From Desulfovibrio desulfuricans (GTDB lineage Bacteria > Desulfobacterota > Desulfovibrionia > Desulfovibrionales > Desulfovibrionaceae): a DNA stretch of 64,000 bases. A model generated the notes under the pieces. That model was given only the letters and a program-made list of their open reading frames with translations. It did not search any database and was not told the origin of the DNA. Positions 43,676 to 52,639 of the stretch are shown here, piece after piece. Position numbers and translations under genes: made by a program. The stretch covers positions 2,628,001 to 2,692,000 of the forward strand of contig NZ_CP036295.1 of NCBI RefSeq assembly GCF_004801255.1, written 5' to 3'. Numbering within the stretch: position 1 is the first letter of the stretch; every line of letters begins with the position of its first letter.

Positions 43676-45043
43676 CTACAGGGTCTCGCCCTGCCGCAAG
43701 GCCGCCAGCCAGTTGCCAAATGCCTCTTGCGCACGGGCGGAATACAGGGCCTTGCGGTCTTTTTTGCGGGCTTTTTCGCCCAGCTCCGGCACAAGGCCAA
43801 AGTGCGCGTTGGAGGGCTGAAAGTGCTTTACCGGGGTGCGCAGGTGGTTGAGCAGCCCGCCAAGAGCGCTCTCAACCGGCGGGAGCGGCAGCTCGCGCCC
43901 GTGGGCGCGCGCGTCAAGCAGCATACCCAGCCACAAGCCGCTGGCGGCTGATTCCACATAGCCTTCCACACCGGTGATCTGCCCCGCCAGATACACGCCG
44001 GGGCGCGCCCGCAGCGACAGGTCCGGGGCCAGCACATCTGGCGCGTTGACGTAGGTATTGCGGTGCATGCTGCCAAAGCGCGCAAACTCGGCATTTTCCA
44101 GCCCCGGCACCAACCGGAACACGCGGGCCTGCTCGCCCTGCGTGAGCTTGGTCTGGCAGCCCACGAGGTTGCAGGTTTCGCTGTTGGCGTTTTCGGCCCG
44201 CAGCTGCAGTATGGCCCATGGGCGACGCCCCGTCCGCGGATCCACAAAACCCACGGGTTTGAGCGGCCCAAAGGTCAGGGTGCGGGGACCGCGTTCGGCC
44301 AGAGCCTCAACCGGCATGCAGCCTTCAAAATGCTTTTCCTGCTCAAATTCGCGGGCCGAGACCTTTTGCGCCTCAAGCAGGGCCGCATAAAAAACATCAT
44401 ATTCGTCGCGGCTCATGGGGCAGTTGAGGTAGTCGCCCTCGCCGTCGGCCTCGCCGTTTTCCTGCCCGTAGCGCGAGGAACGAAACACCACGTCCATATT
44501 AAGGGAGTGCGTCCACACGATGGGAGCGATGGCATCATAAAAATAGCAGTGTTTGGCCCCCACCGCTTCGGCCAGAGAGGCAGAAAGCCCCTCGGAGGCC
44601 ATGGGCCCCGCAGCCAGCACCACAGCCCTGCCCTCGCCGTAAAAAGGCGCGAGCACGGGGTCGTCCAGCGACGCAACCTGATGCTCCACGAGGGCAATAT
44701 TGCCCTGCGCGCGCACCCGCTCGGTCATGGCGCGGGCAAAGGCCTCGCGGTCAACGGCCAAAGCCTTGCCCGCAGGCACGCGGTGGGCGTCGGCCAGTTC
44801 CATAAAGTCGCTGCCAAGGGCGCGCATCTCGGCCTTGAGCAACCCCACGCCAGAAGTGAGTTCATCAGAGCGCAAGGAATTGGAGCACACAAGCTCTGCA
44901 AGATGCTCGCTGATGTGGGCAGCCGACCTGTGGGTCGGCTTTTGTTCAAACAGGGTTACGGCGTGGCCAGCACGGGCCAGGCGCAGAGCGCATTCGCACC
45001 CGGCAAGGCCGCCGCCCACAACGGCTATGGACATGATTTGCAT
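43676..45043 (-). CDS. trmFO: Methylenetetrahydrofolate-tRNA-(uracil-5-)-methyltransferase
   Basis: A 455-residue flavoprotein that makes ribothymidine at position 54 of tRNA using folate. The FAD-binding motif VVGGGLAGCECALRLARAGH lies near the N-terminus. Family blocks ELVCSNSLRSDELTSGVGLL and YVNAPDVLAPDL, and the C-terminal GQITGVEGYVESAASG, are intact. AAGGAG precedes the ATG at 45043. No other tRNA-modification gene is adjacent; mnmE is 9 kb away. Confidence 0.97.
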   Translation of the reverse strand: MQIMSIAVVGGGLAGCECALRLARAGHAVTLFEQKPTHRSAAHISEHLAELVCSNSLRSDELTSGVGLLKAEMRALGSDFMELADAHRVPAGKALAVDREAFARAMTERVRAQGNIALVEHQVASLDDPVLAPFYGEGRAVVLAAGPMASEGLSASLAEAVGAKHCYFYDAIAPIVWTHSLNMDVVFRSSRYGQENGEADGEGDYLNCPMSRDEYDVFYAALLEAQKVSAREFEQEKHFEGCMPVEALAERGPRTLTFGPLKPVGFVDPRTGRRPWAILQLRAENANSETCNLVGCQTKLTQGEQARVFRLVPGLENAEFARFGSMHRNTYVNAPDVLAPDLSLRARPGVYLAGQITGVEGYVESAASGLWLGMLLDARAHGRELPLPPVESALGGLLNHLRTPVKHFQPSNAHFGLVPELGEKARKKDRKALYSARAQEAFGNWLAALRQGETL

Positions 45044-45202
45044 ACAGTCTCCTTGCCGCGCAGCTTGAAAGAAAACCCTGCTGTTGGCAAGGGGCGTCCG
45101 CAATCACGCGCAGTACAAAAAGCGCTCCGCCAGAGCGGAGCGCTTTTGCCATGCCGTATGGGCGGGGACGTTTACAGCCCGCAAGTTACTCACGCCCGGG
45201 CA

Positions 45203-45487
45203 TCAACATACCCGGGCGGCTGGCCCGCAGGCCGCAAGAATCTTGTAGACCGCCTTTTGCGAGAGAAAATACCGCTCAGCCAGCTGCGCAACAGACCAGC
45301 CCGCCCTGCGCCTTGCGGCAATTTCGCGGTTTCTGGCGGCTCTGCATGCGTGGCTTGGGGCAGCATCTCCCCAGTGTTTTTTATTTTCCTGTTTGCGGGG
45401 AATATACAGATATTCTCCGTCAACATACTCCTGTATGGCCTGCAGCAGATGCTGCGGCAGAACATTTGCGGCTTTTTTATAGCCCAT
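45203..45487 (-). CDS. CD3324-like small helix-turn-helix protein
   Basis: A 94-residue protein starting MGYKKAANVLPQHLLQAIQE, followed by YVDGEYLYIPRKQENKKHWG. This matches the pattern of the CD3324 family. The C-terminal third has a helix-turn-helix, VAQLAERYFLSQKAVYKIL, preceded by a basic RNREIAARRRAG stretch. AGGAGG precedes the ATG at 45487, and a longer start has no such site. It stands alone with gaps on both sides. DNA binding is likely; targets are unknown. Confidence 0.78.
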   Translation of the reverse strand: MGYKKAANVLPQHLLQAIQEYVDGEYLYIPRKQENKKHWGDAAPSHACRAARNREIAARRRAGWSVAQLAERYFLSQKAVYKILAACGPAARVC

Positions 45488-45724
45488 TGTGCTTCCTCCT
45501 GCTGTAGCGTCAGGACGGAGCAAGGGCTATTGCCAAAACAATCAAGCTGTTATGCAATAGCCCCTGCTAAGCACAACAGACAGAATCCTTGTAAGTATAC
45601 ATCCAATAATCCTGTTAGATGGTTGCTGTTGCCTGTTTTTTATACGCGGCATTGTTGCGCGTCAACCGGGCGGACGTTCAAAACCGCTCTTGCCCCCGCC
45701 GAAAAGCTGCGCTACTAACAACCG

Positions 45725-46270
45725 ATGCACGACGACCCTTTACCACAGCACGCAGCCGCTCCGACAAACGGCACCAATACGGGCCCAGCCTCCGACGGCA
45801 TGGCCCCGGTTGATATTGCCTTTGTCCGCGCCGGTGCGCGTGAGCTCTACGCCCAGGGGCAGGATGACTTTCTGGCCCCGGCTACCAGCCAGTCGGCAGG
45901 CATGGATCTGCGCGCCTGCCTTGACGGGCCGGACGCCGTGATTCCCGCCGGGGGCAGGCTCAAGGTTCGCACCGGCATAAGCGTGCAGCCCCGTTTGGCG
46001 GGCATCGCCGGCTTTGTCTACTCGCGCAGCGGCCTGGGCGCGCGCGACGGCATCACCGTAGCCCAGGGCGTTGGCATCATCGACCCGGACTATACCGGCG
46101 AAATTCTGGTGTTTCTTCTAAACACCTCAGGCCAGGAGCGACGCATTAAAAACGGCGAGCGCGTGGCCCAGCTTATCTTTCAGCCCTTTGTGCGACCGCG
46201 ATGGCGCGAAGTAACGGAACTGACGGCCACAGAACGCGGTTCCGGCGGTTTCGGTCACACCGGGCGCTGA
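45725..46270 (+). CDS. dut: Deoxyuridine 5'-triphosphate nucleotidohydrolase (dUTPase)
   Basis: A 181-residue trimeric-type dUTPase that removes dUTP and supplies dUMP. All five motifs are present: SAGMDLRA, YSRSGLGARDGI, GIIDPDYTGEI, RVAQLIFQP and RGSGGFGHTG. The N-terminal ~27 residues before MAPVDIAFVRAG are an unconserved extension, and the ATG at 45725 has no ribosome site, so a start at 45800 is possible. argD follows after 74 bases on the same strand. Confidence 0.95.
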   Translation: MHDDPLPQHAAAPTNGTNTGPASDGMAPVDIAFVRAGARELYAQGQDDFLAPATSQSAGMDLRACLDGPDAVIPAGGRLKVRTGISVQPRLAGIAGFVYSRSGLGARDGITVAQGVGIIDPDYTGEILVFLLNTSGQERRIKNGERVAQLIFQPFVRPRWREVTELTATERGSGGFGHTGR

Positions 46271-46344
46271 TACTCTGCGCTGGCAACAGCCGGCGTCTTT
46301 CATCCATTCCACCATTCATACGTTCACCGAGAAGGAGTTTGTCC

Positions 46345-47544
46345 ATGTCACAAGCTTTTGCCGCCGTGAAAGCCGGGGAAGAGAGTCTGCTCTGCCGTTC
46401 CTACAGCCGTTACCCGCTGGCTATCGTGCGAGGCAAAGGCGCGCGACTCTGGGACGTGGACGGCAAGGAATATGTCGACCTGCTGGCGGGCATTGCCGTG
46501 ACGGCGCTTGGGCACTGCAACGACGAAATCTGCGCGGCGCTTGAAGCACAGGCCCGCAAGCTCTGGCACGTGAGCAACCTGTTTTATCAGGAAGAACAGC
46601 TTGAGCTGGCGCGGTTGCTGCTCTCCACCAGCCACCACGGCAAGGCATTTTTTTGCAATTCGGGGGCGGAAGCCAACGAGGCCTGCATCAAGCTGGCGCG
46701 CCGCTACATGCGCAGCGTAAAAAAACGCGACGCCTATGAAATCATCACCCTTGAGGGATGCTTTCATGGCCGCACCCTCGGCTCGCTGGCCGCCACCGGC
46801 CGCGAGAGCCTGAGCCAGGGCTTCACCCCCCTGCCCGAAGGCTTCAAGCAGGTTCCGGCAAACGACCTTGCAGCGATGGAGGCCGCCATCACTCCCGCCA
46901 CCGCAGCCGTCATGGTTGAAGTGGTGCAGGGCGAAGGCGGCATCGTGCCCCTGCCCGCCGACTACCTGCACGGCGTTGAGGCCCTGTGCCGCAAGCACGA
47001 CGTCCTGTTTATCTGCGACGAGGTCCAGGCGGGCATGTGCCGTACGGGCAAGTTCTGGGCCTTCCAGACCTGCGGGCTCACGCCCGACATCATCAGCATG
47101 GCCAAATCACTGGCCAACGGCCTGCCCATGGGCGCCATGCTGGCGACCGACGAGGTGGCGCAAGGCTTTGCGGCGGGCAGCCACGCCACAACCTTTGGCG
47201 GCGGCGCGCTTGTTTCCGCAGTGGCGGCCAAAACGATTGAAATCATGCTGCGCGACAAGCTGGCCGACCGTGCAGGCGCGCTCGGCGAGCACATGAAAAA
47301 CCAGCTGGCAGCCCTGCAGCAGCGCCTGCCCGGCAAAATCCGCGAAATACGCGGCCTGGGCCTCATGCTGGGCATCGAGCTGACCGTTTCGGGCAAGGAC
47401 GTGTGGGAAGAACTGCTGCGCCGGGGCTACATATGCAACCTGAGCCACGGCGTAACCCTGCGTCTGCTGCCGCCGCTCAACATCGACCAGGCGGATCTGG
47501 ATGGTTTTGTGACCACGCTTGAGGATATTCTGAAGGCTTTTTAA
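46345..47544 (+). CDS. argD: Acetylornithine/succinyldiaminopimelate-type aminotransferase
   Basis: A 399-residue class III PLP aminotransferase of arginine synthesis. It shows the substrate block LWDVDGKEYVDLLAGIAVTALGH (cited in part), FCNSGAEANEACIKLARRY, the PLP Asp in FICDEVQAGMCRTGKF and the PLP lysine in DIISMAKSLANGLPMGAM, followed by THATTFGGG-like HATTFGGGAL. Length is typical of ArgD. AAGGAG precedes the ATG at 46345. A dual role in lysine synthesis is common for this family, but cannot be told here. Confidence 0.94.
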   Translation: MSQAFAAVKAGEESLLCRSYSRYPLAIVRGKGARLWDVDGKEYVDLLAGIAVTALGHCNDEICAALEAQARKLWHVSNLFYQEEQLELARLLLSTSHHGKAFFCNSGAEANEACIKLARRYMRSVKKRDAYEIITLEGCFHGRTLGSLAATGRESLSQGFTPLPEGFKQVPANDLAAMEAAITPATAAVMVEVVQGEGGIVPLPADYLHGVEALCRKHDVLFICDEVQAGMCRTGKFWAFQTCGLTPDIISMAKSLANGLPMGAMLATDEVAQGFAAGSHATTFGGGALVSAVAAKTIEIMLRDKLADRAGALGEHMKNQLAALQQRLPGKIREIRGLGLMLGIELTVSGKDVWEELLRRGYICNLSHGVTLRLLPPLNIDQADLDGFVTTLEDILKAF

Positions 47545-47550
47545 AAAAAT

Positions 47551-47569
47551 AGCCCCTCGCGGGGCTTTA
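47551..47569 (+). terminator. Short terminator hairpin after argD
   Basis: AGCCCC (47551-47556) and GGGGCT (47561-47566) flank TCGC, followed by TTT on the plus strand and by seven T on the minus strand after TA. It lies 6 bases after the argD stop. Confidence 0.6.
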
Positions 47570-47624
47570 CAGAAGCACGATTGTAAACTACATAGTGCTT
47601 CCTGAAAATATTCTGCAATTCATA

Positions 47625-47651
47625 CGGCAACCCCGCTCTGCGGGGTTGCCG
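47625..47651. terminator. Perfect 12-base-pair hairpin upstream of the zinc-finger gene
   Basis: CGGCAACCCCGC (47625-47636) and GCGGGGTTGCCG (47640-47651) with a TCT loop. There is no adjacent T-run. It lies 24 bases before the next start codon and could insulate or regulate that gene. Confidence 0.5.
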
Positions 47652-47675
47652 CTTGCTTTACACAAGGAGTGACGA

Positions 47676-47897
47676 ATGGACGTTTTTGACCAGGCTACCG
47701 AGCTGGAGCGCCTCGACCGCGAATCAGCCCTCATGCGCGCGCGTGCCGCTGTGGACCGAGGGGGCCCGGAAATGATCAACGGCGTGGCCTGCTGCCGCGA
47801 ATGCGGCGAACCAATCCCCGCAAAGCGCCTTGCCGCTCTGCCCGGCGTTGGCCTTTGCCGCGCCTGTCAGGAAGAACGCGAAGGCGGACACGACTAG
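47676..47897 (+). CDS. DksA/TraR-type C4 zinc-finger protein
   Basis: A 73-residue protein with a helical N-terminus (FDQATELERLDRESALMRAR) and a C-terminal zinc finger CRECGEPIPAKRLAAL...CRAC. Short forms of this family bind RNA polymerase in its secondary channel or are phage/plasmid-borne TraR relatives. AAGGAG precedes the ATG. It lacks the long coiled coil of true DksA, so it may be of prophage origin, although no phage gene is adjacent. Confidence 0.88.
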   Translation: MDVFDQATELERLDRESALMRARAAVDRGGPEMINGVACCRECGEPIPAKRLAALPGVGLCRACQEEREGGHD

Positions 47898-48102
47898 GCA
47901 GACCCGGTTTTATCAGCCGCATGCGACCGAAATTCTGCCGTTGCGCTTGCTGACATCCGAGCTTACCGCGTTCCTTGTCGTTGGCGGAGCGCCTCACGGC
48001 GACCGCCAGGCCTTGTCTGCCGCCCGCGCACGTCGCGGGTTTGCGTACGTCACGGCCCGCGTGGGGCTGCCCCGCTTCCACATCCCCGGCCAACACGCCC
48101 AA

Positions 48103-48132
48103 GGGCCTGCCGCACGGCAGGGCCTTTTTTTT
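48103..48132 (+). terminator. Intrinsic terminator, plus strand
   Basis: GGGCCTGCC and GGCAGGGCC form a GC-rich stem with one bulge, followed directly by eight T (48125-48132). It is the first strong terminator downstream of the DksA/TraR-type gene. Confidence 0.7.
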
Positions 48133-48216
48133 CGCCCGCCGTTCCGCTGCCCGGCTCCGCCCAGGTGCCAGCGTTCCGCCAGCAACGGCTGCGACAAACC
48201 GCCGCTGGCCTCCAAA

Positions 48217-48255
48217 TGCAAAACGCCCTGTCTGCAAATTCGCAGGCAGGGCGTT
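48217..48255 (-). terminator. Intrinsic terminator after the phosphate-transporter gene
   Basis: AACGCCCTGTCTGC (48222-48235) and GCAGGCAGGGCGTT (48242-48255) pair at 13 of 14 positions. On the minus strand TTGCATTT follows. It lies 57 bases past the transporter stop. Confidence 0.65.
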
Positions 48256-48311
48256 GAAATTATAGACCGGGGCCTCCGGCGACCAGCACCAACGCCTACA
48301 GCCAACAGCTG

Positions 48312-49316
48312 TCAGTTCCAGATAAAGTGCAGCAACCAGTATGAGATAAAGCCGATAACGCCAGCTGCGGGCAGGGTGAGCACCCACGCCGTTACCAGGT
48401 TAGCCGCCACGCTCCAGCGCACGGCCGAAAGCCGCTTGGTGGAGCCCACGCCAAAAATGCAGGCCGAGATGGTGTGCGTGGTGCTGACCGGCGCACCCAT
48501 CAGCGACGCGCCGGTGATCACGATGGCCGCTGAGCTTTCGGCGGCAAAACCGTGCACCGGCTCCAGCTTGAAAATACGATGCCCCATGGTTTTGACGATC
48601 TTCCAGCCGCCCACGGCGGTTCCCATGGCCATGGCCCCGGCGCAGGAAAACTTGACCCACAGCGGCACTTCGACCGTGTCGATTTTGCCGAATATCATCA
48701 GGGCAAGGGTAACGATGCCCATCGTTTTTTGCGCGTCGTTGAGCCCGTGACTGATCGCCATAAATGCGGCGGAAACAAGCTGCAGCCGCCGAAACGAGGC
48801 ATTTACCTTACGCCTGTGGATGCGTCCGCATATCCAGTAGATGCTCCACATGCAGCAAAACCCGACCATATAGCCGGCCAGGGGCGAGGCCACCAGCGGA
48901 ACCAGCACCTTGTCCCATATGCCTTTGCCGTTCAGCGCGCCAAAGCCCGCATCGGCCACGGCTGCGCCGATAAGCCCGCCAATAAGCGCGTGCGACGACG
49001 ACGAAGGGATGCCGAAATACCAGGTGATGCAGTTCCAGGCAATGGCCCCCACCAGCGCCGCCAGAACAAGCACATGGCTGCCGTCCACGACCTGCGGCAG
49101 CACAATGCCGCTGCCCAGGGTTTTGGCCACTTCCGTGCCCAGCAGCGCCCCGCCGAGGTTCAACACCGCCGCAGCCCCTACTGCAAAACGCGGCGTCACC
49201 ACTTTGGTAGATACCACGGTGGCAATGGCGTTGGCGCAGTCGTGCGCGCCGTTGGTGAAGTCGAACACCAGGGCCACCAGCACGATAAGCGCCAGCAGCA
49301 CGGGGATATCAAACAT
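48312..49316 (-). CDS. Inorganic phosphate transporter, PiT family
   Basis: A 334-residue inner-membrane protein with about ten hydrophobic segments. The two inverted PiT signature repeats are present: FDFTNGAHDCANAIATVVST at the N-terminus and SHGLNDAQKTMGIVTLAL in the second half. Each carries the conserved Asp/Asn ion-binding residues. It should take up phosphate with protons or sodium. It overlaps the upstream DUF47 gene by 8 bases, the classic DUF47-pit pair, so the two proteins are made together. Confidence 0.93.
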   Translation of the reverse strand: MFDIPVLLALIVLVALVFDFTNGAHDCANAIATVVSTKVVTPRFAVGAAAVLNLGGALLGTEVAKTLGSGIVLPQVVDGSHVLVLAALVGAIAWNCITWYFGIPSSSSHALIGGLIGAAVADAGFGALNGKGIWDKVLVPLVASPLAGYMVGFCCMWSIYWICGRIHRRKVNASFRRLQLVSAAFMAISHGLNDAQKTMGIVTLALMIFGKIDTVEVPLWVKFSCAGAMAMGTAVGGWKIVKTMGHRIFKLEPVHGFAAESSAAIVITGASLMGAPVSTTHTISACIFGVGSTKRLSAVRWSVAANLVTAWVLTLPAAGVIGFISYWLLHFIWN

Positions 49317-49938
49317 TTTTCATCACCGCTTCTTCGATGGTTTCCGCCAGGGCATTGACCTGTTCGAGCAGAATATTCATACGCTCGTAAGCCTGGCTCC
49401 ATTTGAGCACCCGCATGAGCGCCTTGCTTGTCAGCTCCTGATGCTCGTCCATCAGCTCGGCAAGGCCCACGGCCAGCACCATGTCGCATTCGCTGCGCAG
49501 GGTGCGGAAAACTCGGGTTTTGTGGCAGTCGCGCCGGGCGGCAAGGCCAACCAGCATGTCGCGGGTCAGGTCAAGCATGGAACTGATGGTGCGCGCCATC
49601 TGCAGGGCGGGAAACCGAATGGCGGAAAATTCAAAAATATGCAGCCGCGTGCTCAGGCTGTGCAGGCAGTCCATGCACTCTTCCTGCTCCTGATTGATAC
49701 GCAGGATGTCCTCGCGGTCAATAGGCGTGATAAAGGTCTGCGAAAGCGCGCGGATAATCTTGCCATGCAGCAGGTCGGCCTCTTCTTCCAGAAAGGCTAT
49801 TTCCTTATGCACGTGATCCATGTTGGAGACGTCTTCCAGCATGTTTACAAGCAGTGCGGCCATGCGGCGCAGCAGATCGTTCTGCTCTTCCAGCATGGAA
49901 AAAAACGGTGCGGATTTGGGCAATAGAGCAGGAAACAT
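49309..49938 (-). CDS. DUF47-family (PhoU-like) phosphate transport accessory protein
   Basis: A 209-residue all-helical cytosolic protein with the PhoU-like pattern: FFSMLEEQNDLLRRMAALLV, then EEEADLLHGKIIRALSQTFI and TPIDREDILRI, where the acidic and histidine residues bind metal in relatives. DUF47 proteins sit beside PiT transporters and modulate them. AAGGAG before the ATG and an 8-base overlap with the transporter gene support translational coupling. Confidence 0.92.
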   Translation of the reverse strand: MFPALLPKSAPFFSMLEEQNDLLRRMAALLVNMLEDVSNMDHVHKEIAFLEEEADLLHGKIIRALSQTFITPIDREDILRINQEQEECMDCLHSLSTRLHIFEFSAIRFPALQMARTISSMLDLTRDMLVGLAARRDCHKTRVFRTLRSECDMVLAVGLAELMDEHQELTSKALMRVLKWSQAYERMNILLEQVNALAETIEEAVMKNV

Positions 49939-50303
49939 CCCTTCTCCTTAAACTGGTTGCAAGCGCCGTGCGCCAACGAATGGTTGCTGCGACCCGTTGC
50001 CCGGGCAGGCAGCGTCAGGGGGGCGAACACCACATAGCCTCCCAGCCTGTTTGACCTCTTCCATTTATACCGGGCAGAACTTTGTGCCAAGAGAAAAGAA
50101 GGGGACAAATTAAACTTTTCAATTTTTTTAAAAGAAATCAAATCATAGTGGTATGTTATAAAAACATTTTTTTGCGCATCTTGGCTGCTGACGCCGTTTT
50201 TTGCGGCAGACCACGATCACGGGTTGAGTGCTCAATCCATAGATCAGAGACACGCATTATACAATGGTCCGGCACGGGAAATTCATACCTGCGCGTCAGA
50301 GGC
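49939..50303. other. Upstream region of the DUF47-pit pair
   Basis: A 365-base gap with no supported gene. The part at about 50095-50165 is AT-rich. On the minus strand TTGGCA (50085-50090) and TATAAA (50064-50069) are 15 bases apart, a weak sigma-70 candidate. No clear Pho-box repeats are visible. Confidence 0.35.
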
Positions 50304-51443
50304 TCAGCAGCCGGTGGCCAGCCATTCCAGGGCACGGCGCGCCGCGGTTTCTGACAAAAAAGTCCAGGAAGGCTTCACAACGCAGCTTGCCTCGGGTAGC
50401 CAAAGGCCGCCGTGATGCAAAAAAAAGCGAGAGGAGGAAGTGCCGGGCGCGGCCTGAGGATCGCCGTCGCCGTACAGGGGATCGTTCCACAGGGGATGCC
50501 CAAAAGCCGCAGCGTGGGCGCGTATCTGGTGACGCGCCCCCCGCCGGATGCGGCAGCCCGCAAGCGTCAGCCCCACCCGGTGAAATTGAGAATCTTCGGT
50601 CAGCGCGGGCAGGTTGAGCTCCGCGCCGTCAAAGTAGTGCAGGGGCAAAAACTCCGTCCAGCGCGACCGGCCAGCGTCGCAGTCAAGCACGCGGGTTTTG
50701 CTGCGTTTGTCGGTGCGCAGGGCAAGCCTGACGGTATAATATTCCTCCAGCCGACCGGCCAGCAGAGCCACATAGCGTTTTTCGCAGCGCCCGGCCGCCT
50801 CCGCCCGTCGAAAATCCTGCGCGGCCTCCAGGGTCAGCGCCGCGCAGACAATGCCCGACGTGCCGCGATCAAGGCGCTGCAGCAGCTGGGGGGCAAAAAC
50901 TCCGCCTTGACCCAACGATTGCCCCGCCGCTTGCCCTGCGCTTGCAGCGGCAAAGGCTACAGGGTCCGCCTGTCCGGCCAGCAGCTGCGGCAGCATACCC
51001 TCCAGACTGGGAGCTGTGCTCCCGGTCAACGCTGCCGTGTGCAACCCCTCAGGCTTGTAAAAAAAGCACAGATCGCCCTGCCTGCACACAAAACGCGGTT
51101 GCTCCTGCCCGCCTGTCAGGCCAGCGCCGCACGCCTGAGGCTGCCCCTCATGGCCCTCGGCTCGCGCCGACGGAGCAGGCATTGCAGACCGTGGCGAAGC
51201 CTCGACCAGCTCGACCACATCGCCCTTGCGCAAGCGCTGGGCCGCCGTGCAGGAGCGGCCGTTTACCACGACCAGCCCGCTGTCGATGCAGCGCTTGCGC
51301 CCGCGCAGGCCCATCTGCGGCAAAAGCAGACTCAGCGCGTAGTCGAGCCGCTGGCCCGCCATGTCCGCGTCAGCAGCCTCAAACCGCCTTGCAACCGGTT
51401 GACCCGACGCGGCAGGGATATTTGCACCATCATGGCTACTCAC
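50304..51443 (-). CDS. RluA-family pseudouridine synthase
   Basis: A 379-residue protein with an N-terminal S4 RNA-binding domain (about 25-85; LDYALSLLLPQMGLRGRKRC) and a catalytic domain. The signature LQRLDRGTSGIVCAAL contains the catalytic Asp, and ARHQIRAHAAAFGHPLWNDP is the second family block. A ~35-residue low-complexity insert separates the S4 and catalytic parts. The start overlaps the stop of the CofD-like gene by 4 bases (ATGA). It should isomerise uridine in rRNA or tRNA; the exact site is not predictable. Confidence 0.9.
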   Translation of the reverse strand: MSSHDGANIPAASGQPVARRFEAADADMAGQRLDYALSLLLPQMGLRGRKRCIDSGLVVVNGRSCTAAQRLRKGDVVELVEASPRSAMPAPSARAEGHEGQPQACGAGLTGGQEQPRFVCRQGDLCFFYKPEGLHTAALTGSTAPSLEGMLPQLLAGQADPVAFAAASAGQAAGQSLGQGGVFAPQLLQRLDRGTSGIVCAALTLEAAQDFRRAEAAGRCEKRYVALLAGRLEEYYTVRLALRTDKRSKTRVLDCDAGRSRWTEFLPLHYFDGAELNLPALTEDSQFHRVGLTLAGCRIRRGARHQIRAHAAAFGHPLWNDPLYGDGDPQAAPGTSSSRFFLHHGGLWLPEASCVVKPSWTFLSETAARRALEWLATGC

Positions 51444-52639
51444 AGGGACACCGAGCTGCCGGGCACCAGTTCCAGCAGAGCCTTGGCCGTCAGTTCCGGC
51501 ACATGCCGCTGCGGATCATTTTCGTGCACCAGGTCTCTCTCCACCAGCCGCACGCCCATGTCGGCGAGGGCCGTTCGTTCTCCAGCGTCAAGCCCGCCCT
51601 CATAGCGGCCGTGGCGGGGGTCGACCAGCACGGCATGCAGCAGCGCCTCGCTTGCGGCTGCGGGCGCGTCCTCGCGCAGATGGCGCAGAATCATGGCCGC
51701 CTGCCCCGCCACTGTGAGGCCGTGCAGTTCGACATCTGTGCCCGTATTGGGGATAAATATTTTGGGGCAGGAGACCGCTGCAACGGTACGTCCCACATTT
51801 TGCGGCAGCAGGTTGGCCAGAACGCTGGTGTAAAAGCTGCCCATGGGATAGCAGATGGCCCCTGCGGAACGCAGGTAGGCCACGGATGCCGGGGCAAGAG
51901 GCGGGCGGCACGGCGTCTGCATTTTTTTTGCGTCGTCCGTTCCCCGGTCCGGCTCGTGCACGGTCAAAAAAAGCCGCCGCACAGCGCCGCTCAGCTCTTT
52001 AAAGCGGTGCTGCCCCACGACCACCGAGCCGTCTTCAAGCTCTGCCGCCAGATGCAGGCTCTCGCTCACAATGGGCAGAACCACGCCGCGCGTTTGCAAC
52101 AAGCGGCTCAAAAAAGCCATGACAGGGCCAAACACACGTTTGTGGTGCAGATAGCCGCCAGCCAGAATCAGGTTGCCCAGACAGGCCCTGAAAGGGTCAA
52201 AATCTTCGGGCATGCGCTGCAGAAAAAAATTGAGGTGCAGCCTCAGGGCATCGGCAAACAGGGGCGGCATCCCTCCCCAGACTGGATGCGACAGGCTGCC
52301 CATTTGCCGCAGCTGCAGCCGCAACAACTCGGGGTCACTATGCTCGGGGGATTTGTCCGGCAGCCGGCTCGCGCAAAAATCCGTAACCGCAGCAGGCACC
52401 ACCGCGCTGTCAGCCAGGGCCAGCAGGCGATTGCGGATATCGCCCACGGCAGGCATGGCAAAGGCCCGCCGCAGCGCGGCGGAACTGCCGCCGGAATCAA
52501 ACGGCGTGACCAGATGGACGGAATTGTGGGTATAATGGATCAGCTCGCGGCTGAGGTCGCGCAGGGCTGTGCCCCCTGTAAAAAAAACCAGCCTGGGGCC
52601 AAGCGGCGGAAAACAGAACGGCGAAAACTTTTCACTCAC
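51440..52639 (-). CDS. CofD/YvcK-superfamily protein
   Basis: A 399-residue cytosolic protein. It opens with a Rossmann-like LVFFTGGTALRDLSRELIHY and the family block VTPFDSGGSSAALRRAF, then GDIRNRLLALAD, and later PMGSFYTSVLANLLP and KIFIPNTGTD. These are hallmarks of the UPF0052/CofD superfamily, which includes the cofactor F420 enzyme CofD and the cell-shape factor YvcK. It is longer than YvcK and may belong to the CofD-related group of the 'GAK system', but no other GAK gene is visible. GTG at 52639 overlaps the previous stop (GTGA) with AGGGAG upstream. Confidence 0.85.
   Translation of the reverse strand: MSEKFSPFCFPPLGPRLVFFTGGTALRDLSRELIHYTHNSVHLVTPFDSGGSSAALRRAFAMPAVGDIRNRLLALADSAVVPAAVTDFCASRLPDKSPEHSDPELLRLQLRQMGSLSHPVWGGMPPLFADALRLHLNFFLQRMPEDFDPFRACLGNLILAGGYLHHKRVFGPVMAFLSRLLQTRGVVLPIVSESLHLAAELEDGSVVVGQHRFKELSGAVRRLFLTVHEPDRGTDDAKKMQTPCRPPLAPASVAYLRSAGAICYPMGSFYTSVLANLLPQNVGRTVAAVSCPKIFIPNTGTDVELHGLTVAGQAAMILRHLREDAPAAASEALLHAVLVDPRHGRYEGGLDAGERTALADMGVRLVERDLVHENDPQRHVPELTAKALLELVPGSSVSL

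Larger units (their letters stand above)
47898..48311. other. Gap with two oppositely oriented terminators
   Basis: A 414-base gap between the zinc-finger gene and the convergent phosphate transporter gene. It holds a plus-strand terminator at 48103-48132 and a minus-strand terminator at 48217-48255. Between 47930 and 48100 one plus frame gives protein-like text, but it has no start with a ribosome site and no recognised motif. The plus terminator 200 bases beyond the zinc-finger gene hints at a short untranslated or unrecognised transcript. Confidence 0.4.

Noticed and set aside
50064-50090. Sigma-54 promoter (TTGGCAC...TGC) before the DUF47-pit pair
   Set aside because: The GG and GC elements are one base too far apart; a weak sigma-70 site fits equally well.
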